A DNA stretch of 64,000 nt from Bacteroidia bacterium (GCA_027493955.1 JAOSJT010000001.1:883131-947130); one strand, 5' to 3'; numbered from the stretch's first letter, positions 1 to 9,537 are shown. Translations and numbers: made by a program. Notes: a model not told the origin generated them from the sequence alone.

Positions 1-2
1 AC

Positions 3-674
3 GTACGAGCTTATGCTACGAATGCGACTGGAACGGGGTACGGTAACGAAGTTTCATTTACCACGCAATCAGTAAGCAGTGGTGGTGAGATTACTATTGG
101 TACACAGGTGTGGATGCTGAGAAACCTGGACGTATCAACATACCGTAATGGCGATACAATATCACAGGTTACAGATCCTACAGCATGGAATGGTCTAACC
201 ACCGGTGCTTGGTGCTATTACAACAACGACCCTGCGATGGGAGCGATCTATGGCAAGCTATATAATTGGTACGCGATAAGCGATCCGCGGGGTTTGGCAC
301 CTACTGGCTGGCACGTACCAAGCGACGAGGAATGGAAAACTCTGGAAAAAACACTCGGTATGTCGCAATCTGAGGTAGATGCTACAGATTGGCGCGGTAC
401 CGATGAAGGAGGCAAGATGAAAGAGATCGGCACAGCACATTGGATGAGTCCGAATACGGGAGCGACGAACAGCAGCGGTTTCACAGCTCTTCCGGGAGGC
501 TTCCGCTCCGGCGGAAAGGACTACTCTGTGGGCAGCAATGGCTACTGGTGGTCGTCGTCTGAGTCCGGCGCGACAAAAGCATGGTATCGCGAGCTGGGCC
601 ACAGCCGCGCGAGAGTGAGCCGCGGCGCTGCCAAGGGCAACGGGTTCTCCGTACGCTGTATTAAAGACGACTGA
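3..674 (+). CDS. FISUMP-domain surface protein, 3' part only
   Basis: The reading frame is open from base 3, so the gene begins left of the window. The visible 223 residues start with the end of a fibronectin type III-like repeat (VRAYATNATGTGYGNEVSF) and continue into a Fibrobacter succinogenes major paralogous (FISUMP) domain: IGTQVWMLRNLDV, the YNNDP and KLYNWYA stretch, LAPTGWHVPSDEEW, GGFRSG, YWWSSSE, and a final SVRCIKDD. FISUMP proteins are usually secreted or lipid-anchored surface proteins of Bacteroidota and Fibrobacterota; their molecular function is not known. No C-terminal sorting domain follows, so any export signal must lie in the missing N-terminus. Identity of the domain is secure by motif; function is not. 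Confidence 0.8.
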   Translation, partial: VRAYATNATGTGYGNEVSFTTQSVSSGGEITIGTQVWMLRNLDVSTYRNGDTISQVTDPTAWNGLTTGAWCYYNNDPAMGAIYGKLYNWYAISDPRGLAPTGWHVPSDEEWKTLEKTLGMSQSEVDATDWRGTDEGGKMKEIGTAHWMSPNTGATNSSGFTALPGGFRSGGKDYSVGSNGYWWSSSESGATKAWYRELGHSRARVSRGAAKGNGFSVRCIKDD

Positions 675-718
675 TTGTTAGAGTACACTGTCTTACATGA
701 AGATGAGGCGATGGATAA

Positions 719-1666
719 TCACAGAGTAAGAAACAGGATGAATCAACTTATTGTCGATATCATAGTTCTCATCTCATCCGTCGCGGTTATGATCGCGGCT
801 ATACAACCTTCGACGAGGATACGCAGGCACTGCGCGGCCGTCTGCTCTCGACTGAAACCATGCGCCGCAATCTCCTGCGCTCGGCGCGCGTGCGCTGCTC
901 CCGCGACGAACTGAGTCACGACATTCTGCACAACCGCATACTCAAGACCACGGTGGTGCAGCTTTTACGGACGTACGGTATCGATGAGAGCATAGCCGCG
1001 AATCTTGTCGATCACCGACATCGCATGCACACCGTGAGTGAAATTCCTCTGTCCGACAGCGTGTTTTCGCGTGTGGTCTTGCACAGAAACAACCTCTTCT
1101 ATGATTTCCTGCTCAAAATCTCGCAATTGATCTTCCATAACCTGCTCCCGGCGGAAGAGCAGGGGCATTACTATTTCCTGGATTTTATCAACGATCAGGT
1201 AAAGATGCGGCTGCTCTTTGAGGAATTCATCCGCAATTTCTACCGTCTCGAACAAAACGACTGGAAGGTGGATCGTGATACCAATGATTGGCAGCTCGAC
1301 GCAGTGACGGAGGATTCCGCCCGCTTTCTGCCCGCAATGCAGACGGACGTGTCCCTCGTGAATCGTCACCGCCGCATCGTCATAGAATGCAAATTCACAG
1401 CCAGCCATTTCCAGCAGCGCTTTGCGCAGTCCAAGGAGACCTTCCGTTCATCGCATATGTATCAGCTCAACGCATATCTTCAGAATCTGCACGACCGTTA
1501 CCCGGAGCAGGAAATCGAAGGAATTCTTCTTTATCCTACCGTGCGCGAATCCCTCCGCCACGAATTCCTGAACAAGCGCGGCCAGCGCGTACGGATATGG
1601 TCGATAGATCTGAATGCTCCGTGGAGGCAGATACATGAGGAGCTGCTGGGGTTGGTTGCACGATGA
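719..1666 (+). pseudogene. mcrC: 5'-truncated McrC, modification-dependent restriction subunit
   Basis: The C-terminal two thirds of McrC, the nuclease partner of the McrB GTPase, is recognisable. With residue 1 at the first ATG (860), the PD-(D/E)xK core is D163 in MQTDVSL and E176/K178 in IVIECKF. Homology extends upstream of that ATG in the same frame: codons 785-859 encode RGYDRGYTTFDED and LRGRLLSTET, the conserved middle of McrC. The frame is closed by TAA at 716 and has no ATG, GTG or TTG between 719 and 860, so the N-terminal domain is missing and no natural start serves the remaining part. No McrB AAA+ GTPase is in the window. I read it as a decayed remnant; a functional short form starting at 860 (268 residues) is possible but would lack part of the fold. 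Confidence 0.7.
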
Positions 1667-1720
1667 AGCGAACGGGTACGAACAGAATCGAAATGTTCTC
1701 AACATTTGTAAAGGTACGCC

Positions 1721-2398
1721 ATGAGTGATGTAAGTAATCTCCTCGTCGGCCTTTCCTCACTGATTTGGCCGGTCATCATATTTTATCTGATCATCTGATT
1801 CAGTGGTCCAATCAAGGACATCATCAATACCGCAAAGACCCGGGGCTTCGCAATTAAAGTAGGTGGTACCGAATTGTCTTTCGAAGAAGCGGCGAAGCAA
1901 CAACTCATTCAAATCAACGATCTTCAGAAACAGCCCGTCCGGATTTCGCATGAAGTTGAGGAGTTAAATGAAAATCGGGATGGCGTTCTCCCTCGGAAAG
2001 ATACTCCCGGTCCGAAGATTAGGAGGATTCTCTGGGTCGATGACTACCCGAGTAATAATGCGAGCATCGTATCGCATCTGACGAATCTAGGCATAGTTGT
2101 GGACACAGCTTTGACTACGCAGGAAGGTCTTAAGCGCTTTCATTCAGATCATTACAACCTGATTATTTCAGACATGGGAAGGAATGAAGACGGAACCGAG
2201 AACCCGGTTGCGGGAATTGATCTCACGAAGGCAATACGGCAATACGATACCGATCTGCCAGTAATCATCTTTTGTTCGAGGCGCGCCAGGCAGAGATATG
2301 CAGAGGAAGTCTTGACGTCTGGAGTAAGCGCAGTCACGAATTCTGCTGTGAGATTGCTCTCGGAAATCTCGCGGATTGGAAGCTTTACATCCGATTAG
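1721..2398 (+). pseudogene. Membrane-anchored response regulator interrupted by in-frame TGA
   Basis: One frame runs from ATG 1721 to the stop at 2398, broken only by TGA at 1796-1798 (codon 26). Before the break is a single transmembrane helix (LSSLIWPVIIFYLII). After it come a charged linker (FSGPIKDIINTAK, IKVGGTELSFEEAAKQQL) and a receiver domain with the acidic pair D107-D108 in LWVDDYP and the phosphoacceptor D151 in IISDMG. Helix, linker and receiver read as one protein, so the stop looks like a recent nonsense change (CGA to TGA or TGG to TGA) or a sequencing error. A TTG at 1874 could start a soluble receiver-only protein of 174 residues. AAAGG lies 7 bases before ATG 1721. No sensor kinase or output domain is seen. 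Confidence 0.6.
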
Positions 2399-2443
2399 CG
2401 AGCTGTAGCAAATCCCGCATGAACAACAGTCTTTGGAGGTATC

Positions 2444-3340
2444 ATGCTCACTCTCGATCACTCAATCCGTACCGCCGCCTTCGACTGGCTTGCGCGCAAT
2501 GCTGATCCCGATAGCGGCTTGATCACGTGGACTCAGCTTTCGACCGGATTTCCCTATGGCGATACACGGATTCCGCTGGTGACGCAGCGCGGGATATTTA
2601 AACCGCGGCAGCTCGATATCCCGCTGAGTATTCGAACGAGCCCGCAAGATCCATATGGCGATGCTTTCGAAGGGAACGAGGTGTTGCTGTACCGCTACTT
2701 CGGCACGGTTGCGAATCACCGCGACAACGCCGGGTTGCGCGAGGCCATGAGGCAGCGCCTTCCGCTGGTGTATCTCAAGGGTATATCCCCCGGGAAGTAC
2801 TGCGCGGTCTGGCCGGTGTATATCATCGGTGATGATCCGAGGCTGCTCCGCTTCCGCGCCACTGCGGACATGCAGTTCTCGTATCAGATCGAAGAGGAGG
2901 AGGACAGCCAACTCATCACCATTCGCCGGGGGTATGCCATGGCGCAGGTGCGTGTGCGTCTGCATCAGACGAGTTTCCGGGATATGATCATGCGCGCGTA
3001 CCGCTCCACGTGCAGCATGTGCACGCTCAAGCACGAAGAACTGCTCGATGCTGCGCATATCATCCCGGACAGCAACGCGTTGGGTGTGCCCGAGGTCACC
3101 AACGGCCTGGCGCTGTGCAAGATACACCACGCGGCCTTCGACAAGCACATCCTGGGCATCGATCCCGATTATCACATCGAGGTGCGTGAGGACATTCTCG
3201 AAGAAGTAGACGGTCCGATGCTGCAACACGGGCTGAAGGAAATGCAGGGCCGCAAGCTCTATCTGCCGAAGAACGCAGCGCACTATCCCGACCGCGAGCG
3301 CCTGGAGCAACGGTTTGCGGAATTCCGAAGGGCGGGATGA
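2444..3340 (+). CDS. HNH endonuclease with N-terminal SRA-like domain
   Basis: 298 residues, ATG preceded by GGAGG at the right distance. The C-terminal part is a clear HNH nuclease: C190-S-M-C193, HEELLDAAHIIPD with H205, and NGLALCKIHHAAFDKHILGI (N220, H228-H229). The N-terminal half (GIFKPRQLDIPLSIRTSP, YGDAFEGNEVLLYRYFG, LPLVYLKGISPGKYCAVWPVYI) resembles SRA/DUF3427-like modules that recognise modified or foreign DNA in type IV restriction nucleases such as ScoMcrA; that assignment is by motif impression. Together with the McrC remnant 0.8 kb upstream it suggests a worn restriction or defence patch. There is no methyltransferase nearby, as expected for a modification-dependent enzyme. Confidence 0.75.
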   Translation: MLTLDHSIRTAAFDWLARNADPDSGLITWTQLSTGFPYGDTRIPLVTQRGIFKPRQLDIPLSIRTSPQDPYGDAFEGNEVLLYRYFGTVANHRDNAGLREAMRQRLPLVYLKGISPGKYCAVWPVYIIGDDPRLLRFRATADMQFSYQIEEEEDSQLITIRRGYAMAQVRVRLHQTSFRDMIMRAYRSTCSMCTLKHEELLDAAHIIPDSNALGVPEVTNGLALCKIHHAAFDKHILGIDPDYHIEVREDILEEVDGPMLQHGLKEMQGRKLYLPKNAAHYPDRERLEQRFAEFRRAG

Positions 3341-3542
3341 GGTCCTCTCCGCTTTGACGAACGATGTAGCCGTATCCCGGACGAATCGGAGCGACTGGAA
3401 GCGATGGAAAAGGACCTTCGCGACTCTCTCTACTTCACCAGACAGGTAATAGAAATGGGAGGGAAATTACGAATTGCATCTCACCGGAAAGGACGTATCC
3501 AACACGCAGCATACACACGTACATTCATTTCCAGGAGTAATC

Positions 3543-3773
3543 ATGCGCATCACCGCCCTTATCCTGAACATGGGATTGTTGATATTCTTCATTTCCGAAC
3601 TCATACGCGTCGGCTTCGGATATTTCGGTTTGATCGAGTTTCTCGCGACGGTGCTGATAGGCGGTTCGACGATACTCAGCATAGTGTATATCGTCGTCGC
3701 GTGTGATCGTCCCTGGTTCGCGTTTCGTTTCGCGAAAGCAGAGAAGGCGCGGGAGACCGGGGTTTCACCGTAA
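3543..3773 (+). CDS. Small two-helix membrane protein
   Basis: A 76-residue protein starting at ATG 3543, chosen because AGGAG sits 6 bases upstream (the longer frame from 3474 has no ribosome site). Two hydrophobic helices are evident: ITALILNMGLLIFFISEL and FLATVLIGGSTILSIVYIVVA, followed by a basic tail. I recognise no family. It stands alone between the HNH gene and a long non-coding stretch. Confidence 0.5.
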   Translation: MRITALILNMGLLIFFISELIRVGFGYFGLIEFLATVLIGGSTILSIVYIVVACDRPWFAFRFAKAEKARETGVSP

Positions 3774-4669
3774 TCCTTGGGCTGTGATCGGAGGGGGATG
3801 GAACGCAGCCCTTCGACGGTCCCTGAGCGTCCCTTCGATGGTAGCTGAGCGTAGTCGAAGCTCGCCCAGGGACCGCCGAGACCTCACTTGAGCGCTGTCG
3901 GAGGGCTGCGTTAGATTATACTCCCAGCGCATATGCGTTGAATTCTCCTCCCTGCGTCCCTGCGCCTTCGCGTCTTTGCGTTGAATTTCTTGCAACTCAA
4001 AGTAGCGTTTTGATTTCGTAAATCGAGACGATGTGGATTTGTGCACGGTGCCGAGCATATTGATTCGTTGGAATATCGATTACGCGACCTTCGATAAAAA
4101 CACTCCCGAAATCAATCATGACGAGTCATCGAAGTGTTACAGTCCGTGTAACAGGAGGCGGATGCGCCAATGTGTTCCTGGGGTTTTCAAGAGTCCTTGC
4201 ATTACAACCGGAAAAGCGTTTCCGGCCAAGCATATTGCATCAGGGCAACCGAAATGACCTTGATTTCAGTGCCCGGTAAGGTTAGTTTTTGAGAAGTATC
4301 CATTACAGGGAAGCCATGGATACAATACTTGATCTGGATGTCACGATGTTGTTGCAATCATGATCCACAAACCGACAAAAAATGTCAGATTCTGTACGAT
4401 AACGGGTCACTAACTGCTTTAGCTATAGTGAAACATCCACATCACCGAAGGCAACATTTATCCCGCTATGAGTTGGTTGCAGTCTGTGCAAGTTATCACG
4501 TGTTTTCACCATGGTCACCATCGTAATCATTGGCGCATTATCGGGCGGGATAGCCGTTCTGCGAAGATCGCCACTTCTAAGTTCCATACGTAAATACATT
4601 ACCGTAACGCAGCACAAAAGAGACCTGCAACACAAAAATTCGTAGGGAAAAACAAAGGGAGCTTCACAC
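3774..4669. other. Intergenic stretch with dispersed repeat fragments
   Basis: No convincing gene. It holds an imperfect inverted repeat around 3817-3882 with CTTCGA/TCGAAG and GGTCCCTGAGCG/CGCCCAGGGACC arms, including the TGAGCGTAGTCGAAG word seen as a dispersed element in many environmental genomes. A tract of repeated CTGCG-type words follows around 3945-3985. From about 4060 the sequence turns AT-richer and shows no codon structure up to the transposase. Confidence 0.5.
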
Positions 4670-5224
4670 ATGACACTGTACAGAAATCGCTATCGCGTCG
4701 AATCCGCCCGGAAGCAAGGTTTTGATTATTCATCGGCTGGATATTACTATCTCACGGTGTGCACCTGCAACATGGTTCACCTATTCGGTGAAATCATCAA
4801 TCATGAAATGGTGCTGAACGAATACGGCGATATTGTTCATCAGGAATGGTTCAAATCTTTTGAGATACGCCGGGAATTACAGTCCGACGAATTCATTGTC
4901 ATGCCCAACCACATCCACGGGATAGTTCGCATTGTTCGGCCTCCCGCTGAGGCACAGTCATGTCGCAATCCAGAAATTGCTGACTGTTCAGAACTTGTCA
5001 ACCGTGAGGGATGTCCATTGACACCGAAATCCATTTCATCATTCATGGCTGGTGTCAAATCAGCAATAACAACACGAATCAATATCTCGCGTGGCACCCC
5101 GGGTAAACCTGTGTGGCAGCCCAGATTTTATGATAGTATCATTCGAGACGATGCAAGCCTGTTTCGTGTTCGCGAATACATTCGGAACAATCCAAAAAAA
5201 TGGGGACAGGATCCCATGAAATAA
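4670..5224 (+). mobile_element. REP-associated tyrosine transposase (IS200-like, Y1 HUH family)
   Basis: 184 residues, the usual length of RAYT/TnpA-REP proteins. The HUH metal-binding motif is MPNHIHGIV (H81, H83), and the probable nucleophile is Y154 in FYDSIIRDD, followed by the typical helix LFRVREYIRNNPKKW. RAYTs are single-strand endonucleases of the IS200/IS605 superfamily that are thought to mobilise short palindromic REP sequences rather than themselves. Two 87-88 bp units with REP-like palindromes lie immediately downstream (5291-5378 and 5469-5555), the expected arrangement. No TnpB partner is present. Confidence 0.9.
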
Positions 5225-5290
5225 TCACACCGAAATCCAAATAGAACAGCGACCAGAAATCGGCGTCATGGTCATGACCGGGGCACCGCG

Positions 5291-5378
5291 GACATCGGCG
5301 TCGCAACGGAAAAATGCATTGAAATAACCAGCCATGATTTCGATGCGTATGTAGAGACGCCCGGCCGGGCGTCTCTAC
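5291..5378. repeat. REP-like unit, copy 1, ending in a perfect palindrome
   Basis: This 88-bp unit is repeated at 5469-5555 with few differences. It ends in a perfect 28-bp palindrome at 5351-5378 whose half is GTAGAGACGCCCGG. The palindrome would fold as a strong hairpin in single-stranded DNA, the substrate form for the adjacent RAYT. Confidence 0.8.
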
Positions 5379-5468
5379 GAATCATGACACACCATACGAA
5401 CATCGCCGCCATCGTCATGACCGGATCACCGCGGACAACGCCGCCATCGTCACGATCGGATAACAACG

Positions 5469-5555
5469 GACATCGCCGTCGCAACGGAAAATGCATTGAA
5501 ATAACCAGCCATGATTTCGATGCGTATGTAATGACACCCGGCCGGGCGTCCCTAC
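5469..5555. repeat. REP-like unit, copy 2, with imperfect palindrome
   Basis: Second copy of the unit at 5291-5378. It shares the words ACGGAAAATGCATTGAAATA and CCAGCCATGATTTCGATGCG. Its terminal palindrome (5528-5555) carries a few substitutions in the left arm, so the hairpin is weaker than in copy 1. Between the copies a shorter related motif (GACCGGATCACCGCGGACAA) appears. Confidence 0.75.
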
Positions 5556-5726
5556 ACAGGCGCCTGTTGATACCTGCCTGCGTCTGTTGGTACCTGTCCC
5601 GCACCTGCCCGTGCCTGCCCGTGACAGCGATGTGGACGCAAGGTCGTTTCCGGAAATCGGTCCTGACGCAAGATTACTTCAGCCCTCAGGTGACTGCACC
5701 ACCGCGTCCGCGAGCGGTGGCTGCGC

Positions 5727-6932
5727 TCACTTGAGCAGAATCATCGGTCTCTCGATGCACACGCCGTCCATGATCACACGGTAAAAATAAGTGCCGGATG
5801 GCAGGGTGGAAGCGTCGAATTGAACGACGTGCATTCCGGCATGCTCGAAGCCATCCACCAGCGTGCGGACTTCCCGCCCCAGCCAATCGTACACAACCAG
5901 CCGGATCGCGCCGTCCGCCGCGAGCCGATAGCTGATGCTCGTGACCGGATTGTACGGATTCGGATAATTCTGCAACAAATCAACGGTATTCTGTGTCACT
6001 GTGGCTTCACATGGTCCCAGCTGATCGCCGATATTCAGATGCGCCGGCACCGCCGGCGCGGCGATGCACAGGGTGTTGCCCTGATGGCAGACAAGCACCT
6101 TGTTCATGTTTTGTCCGCAGCGGACATCAACGACACGGACCTCAACGACGTCCGATGCGCTGCGATTGGCTGCATCGGTCACGGTGAGCGTGTAGGAGGT
6201 CGTTACGGTGGGACTGACGGATATGCTGGCGCCGCTTTGCGCATTCGACCAGGCGAATTGGTACGGAGGATTACCGCCGGTCACCGTCCCCGTGAGTGTC
6301 ACGGATTGCGGTCCGTAGCCAATGTAGATGGTCTGATCCGGACCTGCATCGGCGATCGGGGGAGCTTGCAGTACGCTCCCTTCGATGATAACATCGTCAA
6401 CCCAGATTTCACTTCCGATAGCGATGTCCCAGATGAGAATGTCAACCGTCGTTGCCGTACCATTCATCGCTCGATCCCAGAGTTTCACCGAAGGATCATT
6501 CTGGTATTGGCTTGGAGGAGCGATGCCGATATAATCGGCAGGATAAGTACCATACAAAACCTGGTCGAGAAACACATACCCGCCTGAACCCCAATTCAAG
6601 CCTAACTCTGCCCATTTGAAGGAAATGTTCGTAAGCAGATAGGGTACCTGAAAATCAATGTGTATCATTGTCCAGTAGGGCTGTGCGTACGGTGAACCGG
6701 AATTGTAGCAATTAAAGCCGCAACTGGATTTCCCGAATCGTACGGCTTTGGTACTGCCGAATATGGCACTCGGGGCTACTCCCGCTGCCGGTGTCAGATT
6801 GCCGCTCGACAGAATTGTGATTTTCGGATCGAGTGTCCCTTCGAAATCCTCCGATAGCGCGACTTGCGCATGCGCCAGATTCGCCAGATGCAGCAACAGC
6901 ATCGCAACACCAATGAATAGCAGGGTTCTCAT
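5727..6932 (-). CDS. Secreted T9SS protein with PKD-like domain
   Basis: 401 residues from the ATG at 6932, chosen because GGAG lies just upstream and a signal peptide follows directly (MRTLLFIGVAMLLLHLANLAHA). A jelly-roll-like region (residues about 25-185) is followed by a PKD/Ig-like domain (PPIADAGPDQTI to SYTLTVTDAANRSASDVVEVRV) and a cysteine pair region. It ends in a T9SS type-A sorting domain: LLQNYPNPYNPVTSISYRLA, LVVYDWLGREVRTLVDG, LPSGTYFYRV. The protein is therefore expected to be exported through the Sec and type IX systems and displayed on the cell surface. No catalytic motif is visible; the role is unknown. It is transcribed alone, convergent with the transposase. Confidence 0.85.
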   Translation of the reverse strand: MRTLLFIGVAMLLLHLANLAHAQVALSEDFEGTLDPKITILSSGNLTPAAGVAPSAIFGSTKAVRFGKSSCGFNCYNSGSPYAQPYWTMIHIDFQVPYLLTNISFKWAELGLNWGSGGYVFLDQVLYGTYPADYIGIAPPSQYQNDPSVKLWDRAMNGTATTVDILIWDIAIGSEIWVDDVIIEGSVLQAPPIADAGPDQTIYIGYGPQSVTLTGTVTGGNPPYQFAWSNAQSGASISVSPTVTTSYTLTVTDAANRSASDVVEVRVVDVRCGQNMNKVLVCHQGNTLCIAAPAVPAHLNIGDQLGPCEATVTQNTVDLLQNYPNPYNPVTSISYRLAADGAIRLVVYDWLGREVRTLVDGFEHAGMHVVQFDASTLPSGTYFYRVIMDGVCIERPMILLK

Positions 6933-8073
6933 CGTCGTAACTCCTTTCAATGTGGATTGGTTTTGTACCGACTGTATTTCATGACGGGTACTTCCATTTC
7001 CGTATGACACGAGAACGATGGCCACGGAGCGCCGATAGCAGAGCAGGGGACGGAGCGGGTCCTGCCGCACGCTGCCTGCGCCGCGTACCATGTTCTGGCA
7101 TGTTCGAACGTGTGTTGCTTGCATGCGTCGCGGCCCGATGCCGCCTCCGGGCCGCTCAACGGAACGGGGCATCACCGATGGCGATGGGGCGCACGACGCA
7201 GACTCTGGTCAAGAAATGTTCATACAACATTACACATATTATGGTCTTATGTCAAGATTGTTCGAACATTTATTCTATCGTACAATAAGCGGACATTCGT
7301 TGCAGCGTATCTCTCTGAGCACGCGGGGAGGAGGCGGAGCGTGGAACGGGCGTGATGCACTATACATGCCATCAGCGGTCTCCGAGCCGGGTATGGCGCT
7401 GGGGTTCTCCACAGCGGCTGGGGCGCAGTGTCCCGCGTCGCCTGCTCCCGTCGTTCATACACGCGGTATGAAGCGGACACGCGCGGATTCGCGTGCAGGC
7501 GCACATTTACGATCCGGAATAGTATGTATTCCGGGCATTGACTTTACGCGAAAATCGAAGTACTATCCGGTCGATTCCATAGTTGAGTTACGACTTACCC
7601 GGGCTGGAAAGCTCCTCTCCAAGGACGCGCATAATGGACGCGCACCGGTTTCATTGGTATGTGATCAACGCACGTCGGGGTGCCATCGCCTCCTGCGCCA
7701 TAGCGCCAGCGCTGCCGGCGAAGGAGCGGCGCCATGCTGCTGCCATCGCTTGCGCCGCGGGCCGCGCAAGAGACGAAATCCCGTTGCAGGTCCGTCGCCG
7801 ACATTTGGTGCAGCATCCGTCCGTCATCGCAATTCATCTCCACAATACACTGCATATTCATCCCGAGCCAGCCGTACTGCGCTGCGGGACGCATGAAATC
7901 CACCCCATCCAGGCTTCCCGAATATTCACACGAAACACTGTCAGATCGAAACCGCCGTGCGCGGACCCGTCGCGTGCGTATTCCTCTACGCGCCGTAGGT
8001 CGCAGCTGCGCGTCGCCTCGGTATCACCATCCATTCCATCAGCACCTCACGGATACAGAGAAAGGAGTCCGCA
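6933..8073. other. 1.1-kb stretch with no convincing gene
   Basis: Frames up to 268 codons exist here on both strands, but their translations are rich in Arg, Ala, Cys and His with no domain, no ribosome site and no signal. Base composition stays GC-rich, so the openness of the frames is explained by composition. The right end (8060-8073) carries AAAGGAG, the ribosome site of the MACPF gene. An AT-richer island around 7205-7290 may hold promoter elements. Confidence 0.5.
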
Positions 8074-9537
8074 ATGAACAACCTGATCGCGCCATGCAGA
8101 ATCGGCATGCTGGTGCTTCTCGCTCTCCTCTGCCTGCGCTGCGGGGAAGAGAATTCCACGCAGCCGGCGCCGGATCCCAATGACAACGCGCTGCCCGGGG
8201 TCTCATACATGGGACACGGCTACGATGTGTTCGGCGACTACGCCAAATCCGAGCATGTGAAAAGTCCGCTCTTCCAGTACGGTGATTGGAGTACCGTCAC
8301 CGTACAAGGCAAGGCGTATTCCATTCCGAAGGATATTGCGTACACCAGCGTCAATACTTCGGACTTCCGATCCGTCTACGGCCTGACGTCTCATGAGTAC
8401 AGAAATCACATGAGCGTGAATGCGAGTTTGAGCGGCTCGTACTCATTCTTCAGCATGTCCGTAACCAACAACTACAGTGCGAGCTATTACAAGAGCAGCA
8501 ACAAAGCGTTCTGTACGGTGCAGAATGTGATCAAGAAATGGAAGCTGACGCTTCCGTATACGGATACCGCGAAGCTGAAGGGTCTGCTGACCGCAGAGGC
8601 GAGAAGCGACATAGCCACACTCGCGCCACAGACACTTTTCAGCAAATACGGCACCCATTTCCTGGCCGAACTGCTCATCGGCGCACGGGCGGATTACAAT
8701 ACCTGCGTCACCAAATGCGCAGAGACTTCGATAATCAAGAACAACTTCGAGATCTGTGCCGAAGCGAGTTTCAAAAAGAAATCGGGTTCGGGCAGTTTCT
8801 CCATAGTGACGGAGCAGCAGTTGCAGAGCTTCGAGAGCAATTCCTCACAGAAGCTGAAAGTCTCGGGTGGCAGAAGTGAATACGGATCCTACATCTTTCA
8901 GACCGGCAAGTACGACAAATGGATAGAGTCCATCAACAACCTCGAAGATTTGACGATAGCGGATTTCACACAGAACAGCCTGATTCCGATTTGGGAATTG
9001 TGCGCGGATGAGGTGAGAAAAAACCAACTGCGCACGGCGTTCGACACCTACGCCATGCAGTTCGCCCTGCCGGCGCTGGTGAATGACGCGATCGACGGAC
9101 TGTATTTCGAAGTATCGAACAATGCGCCTGTTACCCCGACACCGGGATGGACCATCATTAATCAGGATCTGAACAGAGATGCGAAGGGCAAATTCATATT
9201 TCTGTGTTACAAAACAGGCCTCGACGATACGGAAACCATCTCCGACATCACGTTTCTCCTCAATAATCAGGCGACCCCGGCCGGCTACAACAAGATCCCG
9301 CAGGATCTGAATGAAGGTGCGGGTGGGGACTTCATCTATTTGTGCTATAAGAAGCAAATCACCAACAGGCCGATTCGCAGAATCGTCATCCTGATCGGAC
9401 GGGATGCGGCGCCGCCTCCAGGATTCTACTTCGCCGAGAATTTCTATTACCGGAGGAAGCAGGACCTCAACGAGGGCGCCGGAGGAAACTTCATCTGGCT
9501 GGCGTACTCGTACGATCTGCCGAATTCCTGGGATTGA
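8074..9537 (+). CDS. Secreted MACPF/perforin-like protein with C-terminal MABP-like repeats
   Basis: 487 residues; ATG 8074 is preceded by AAAGGAG. The N-terminus is hydrophobic and ends LLCLRCGEEN, probably a lipoprotein signal although the lipobox is not ideal. The MACPF signature is at residues 192-204: YGTHFLAELLIGA, the Y/W-G-T-H-F/Y pattern. Flanking GSYSFFSMSVTNNYSASYYKS and KKKSGSGSFSIVTEQQLQSF stretches are candidate membrane-inserting segments. From residue 358 three similar blocks occur, each with QDLN followed by a K/G-rich turn and FIYLCYK or a close variant, the pattern of the MABP beta-prism fold found after MACPF domains in some bacterial proteins. The family makes oligomeric pores or acts in adhesion and targeting of membranes; which applies here is unknown. 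It stands alone with no immunity-like neighbour. Confidence 0.85.
   Translation: MNNLIAPCRIGMLVLLALLCLRCGEENSTQPAPDPNDNALPGVSYMGHGYDVFGDYAKSEHVKSPLFQYGDWSTVTVQGKAYSIPKDIAYTSVNTSDFRSVYGLTSHEYRNHMSVNASLSGSYSFFSMSVTNNYSASYYKSSNKAFCTVQNVIKKWKLTLPYTDTAKLKGLLTAEARSDIATLAPQTLFSKYGTHFLAELLIGARADYNTCVTKCAETSIIKNNFEICAEASFKKKSGSGSFSIVTEQQLQSFESNSSQKLKVSGGRSEYGSYIFQTGKYDKWIESINNLEDLTIADFTQNSLIPIWELCADEVRKNQLRTAFDTYAMQFALPALVNDAIDGLYFEVSNNAPVTPTPGWTIINQDLNRDAKGKFIFLCYKTGLDDTETISDITFLLNNQATPAGYNKIPQDLNEGAGGDFIYLCYKKQITNRPIRRIVILIGRDAAPPPGFYFAENFYYRRKQDLNEGAGGNFIWLAYSYDLPNSWD

Larger units (their letters stand above)
5225..5726. other. Non-coding block carrying the REP units
   Basis: Apart from the two REP-like units this block has only low-complexity CCTG-rich words (5570-5625) and no gene. 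It separates the transposase from the end of the convergent T9SS protein gene. Confidence 0.6.

Noticed and set aside
3404-3706. A 100-codon frame following the HNH gene in the same frame
   Set aside because: It continues the HNH frame beyond its stop without a ribosome site and overlaps the better-supported small membrane protein gene.
5291-5555. Repeats that might be a small CRISPR array
   Set aside because: Only two units of 87-88 bp with a 90-bp interval, ending in full palindromes next to a RAYT; no cas genes. REP units explain it better.
7090-7896. A 268-codon plus-strand frame between two genes
   Set aside because: The translation (RGPMPPPGRSTERG, CCCHRLRRGPRKRRN) looks random and Arg/Cys-rich; no ribosome site, no signal, no family.
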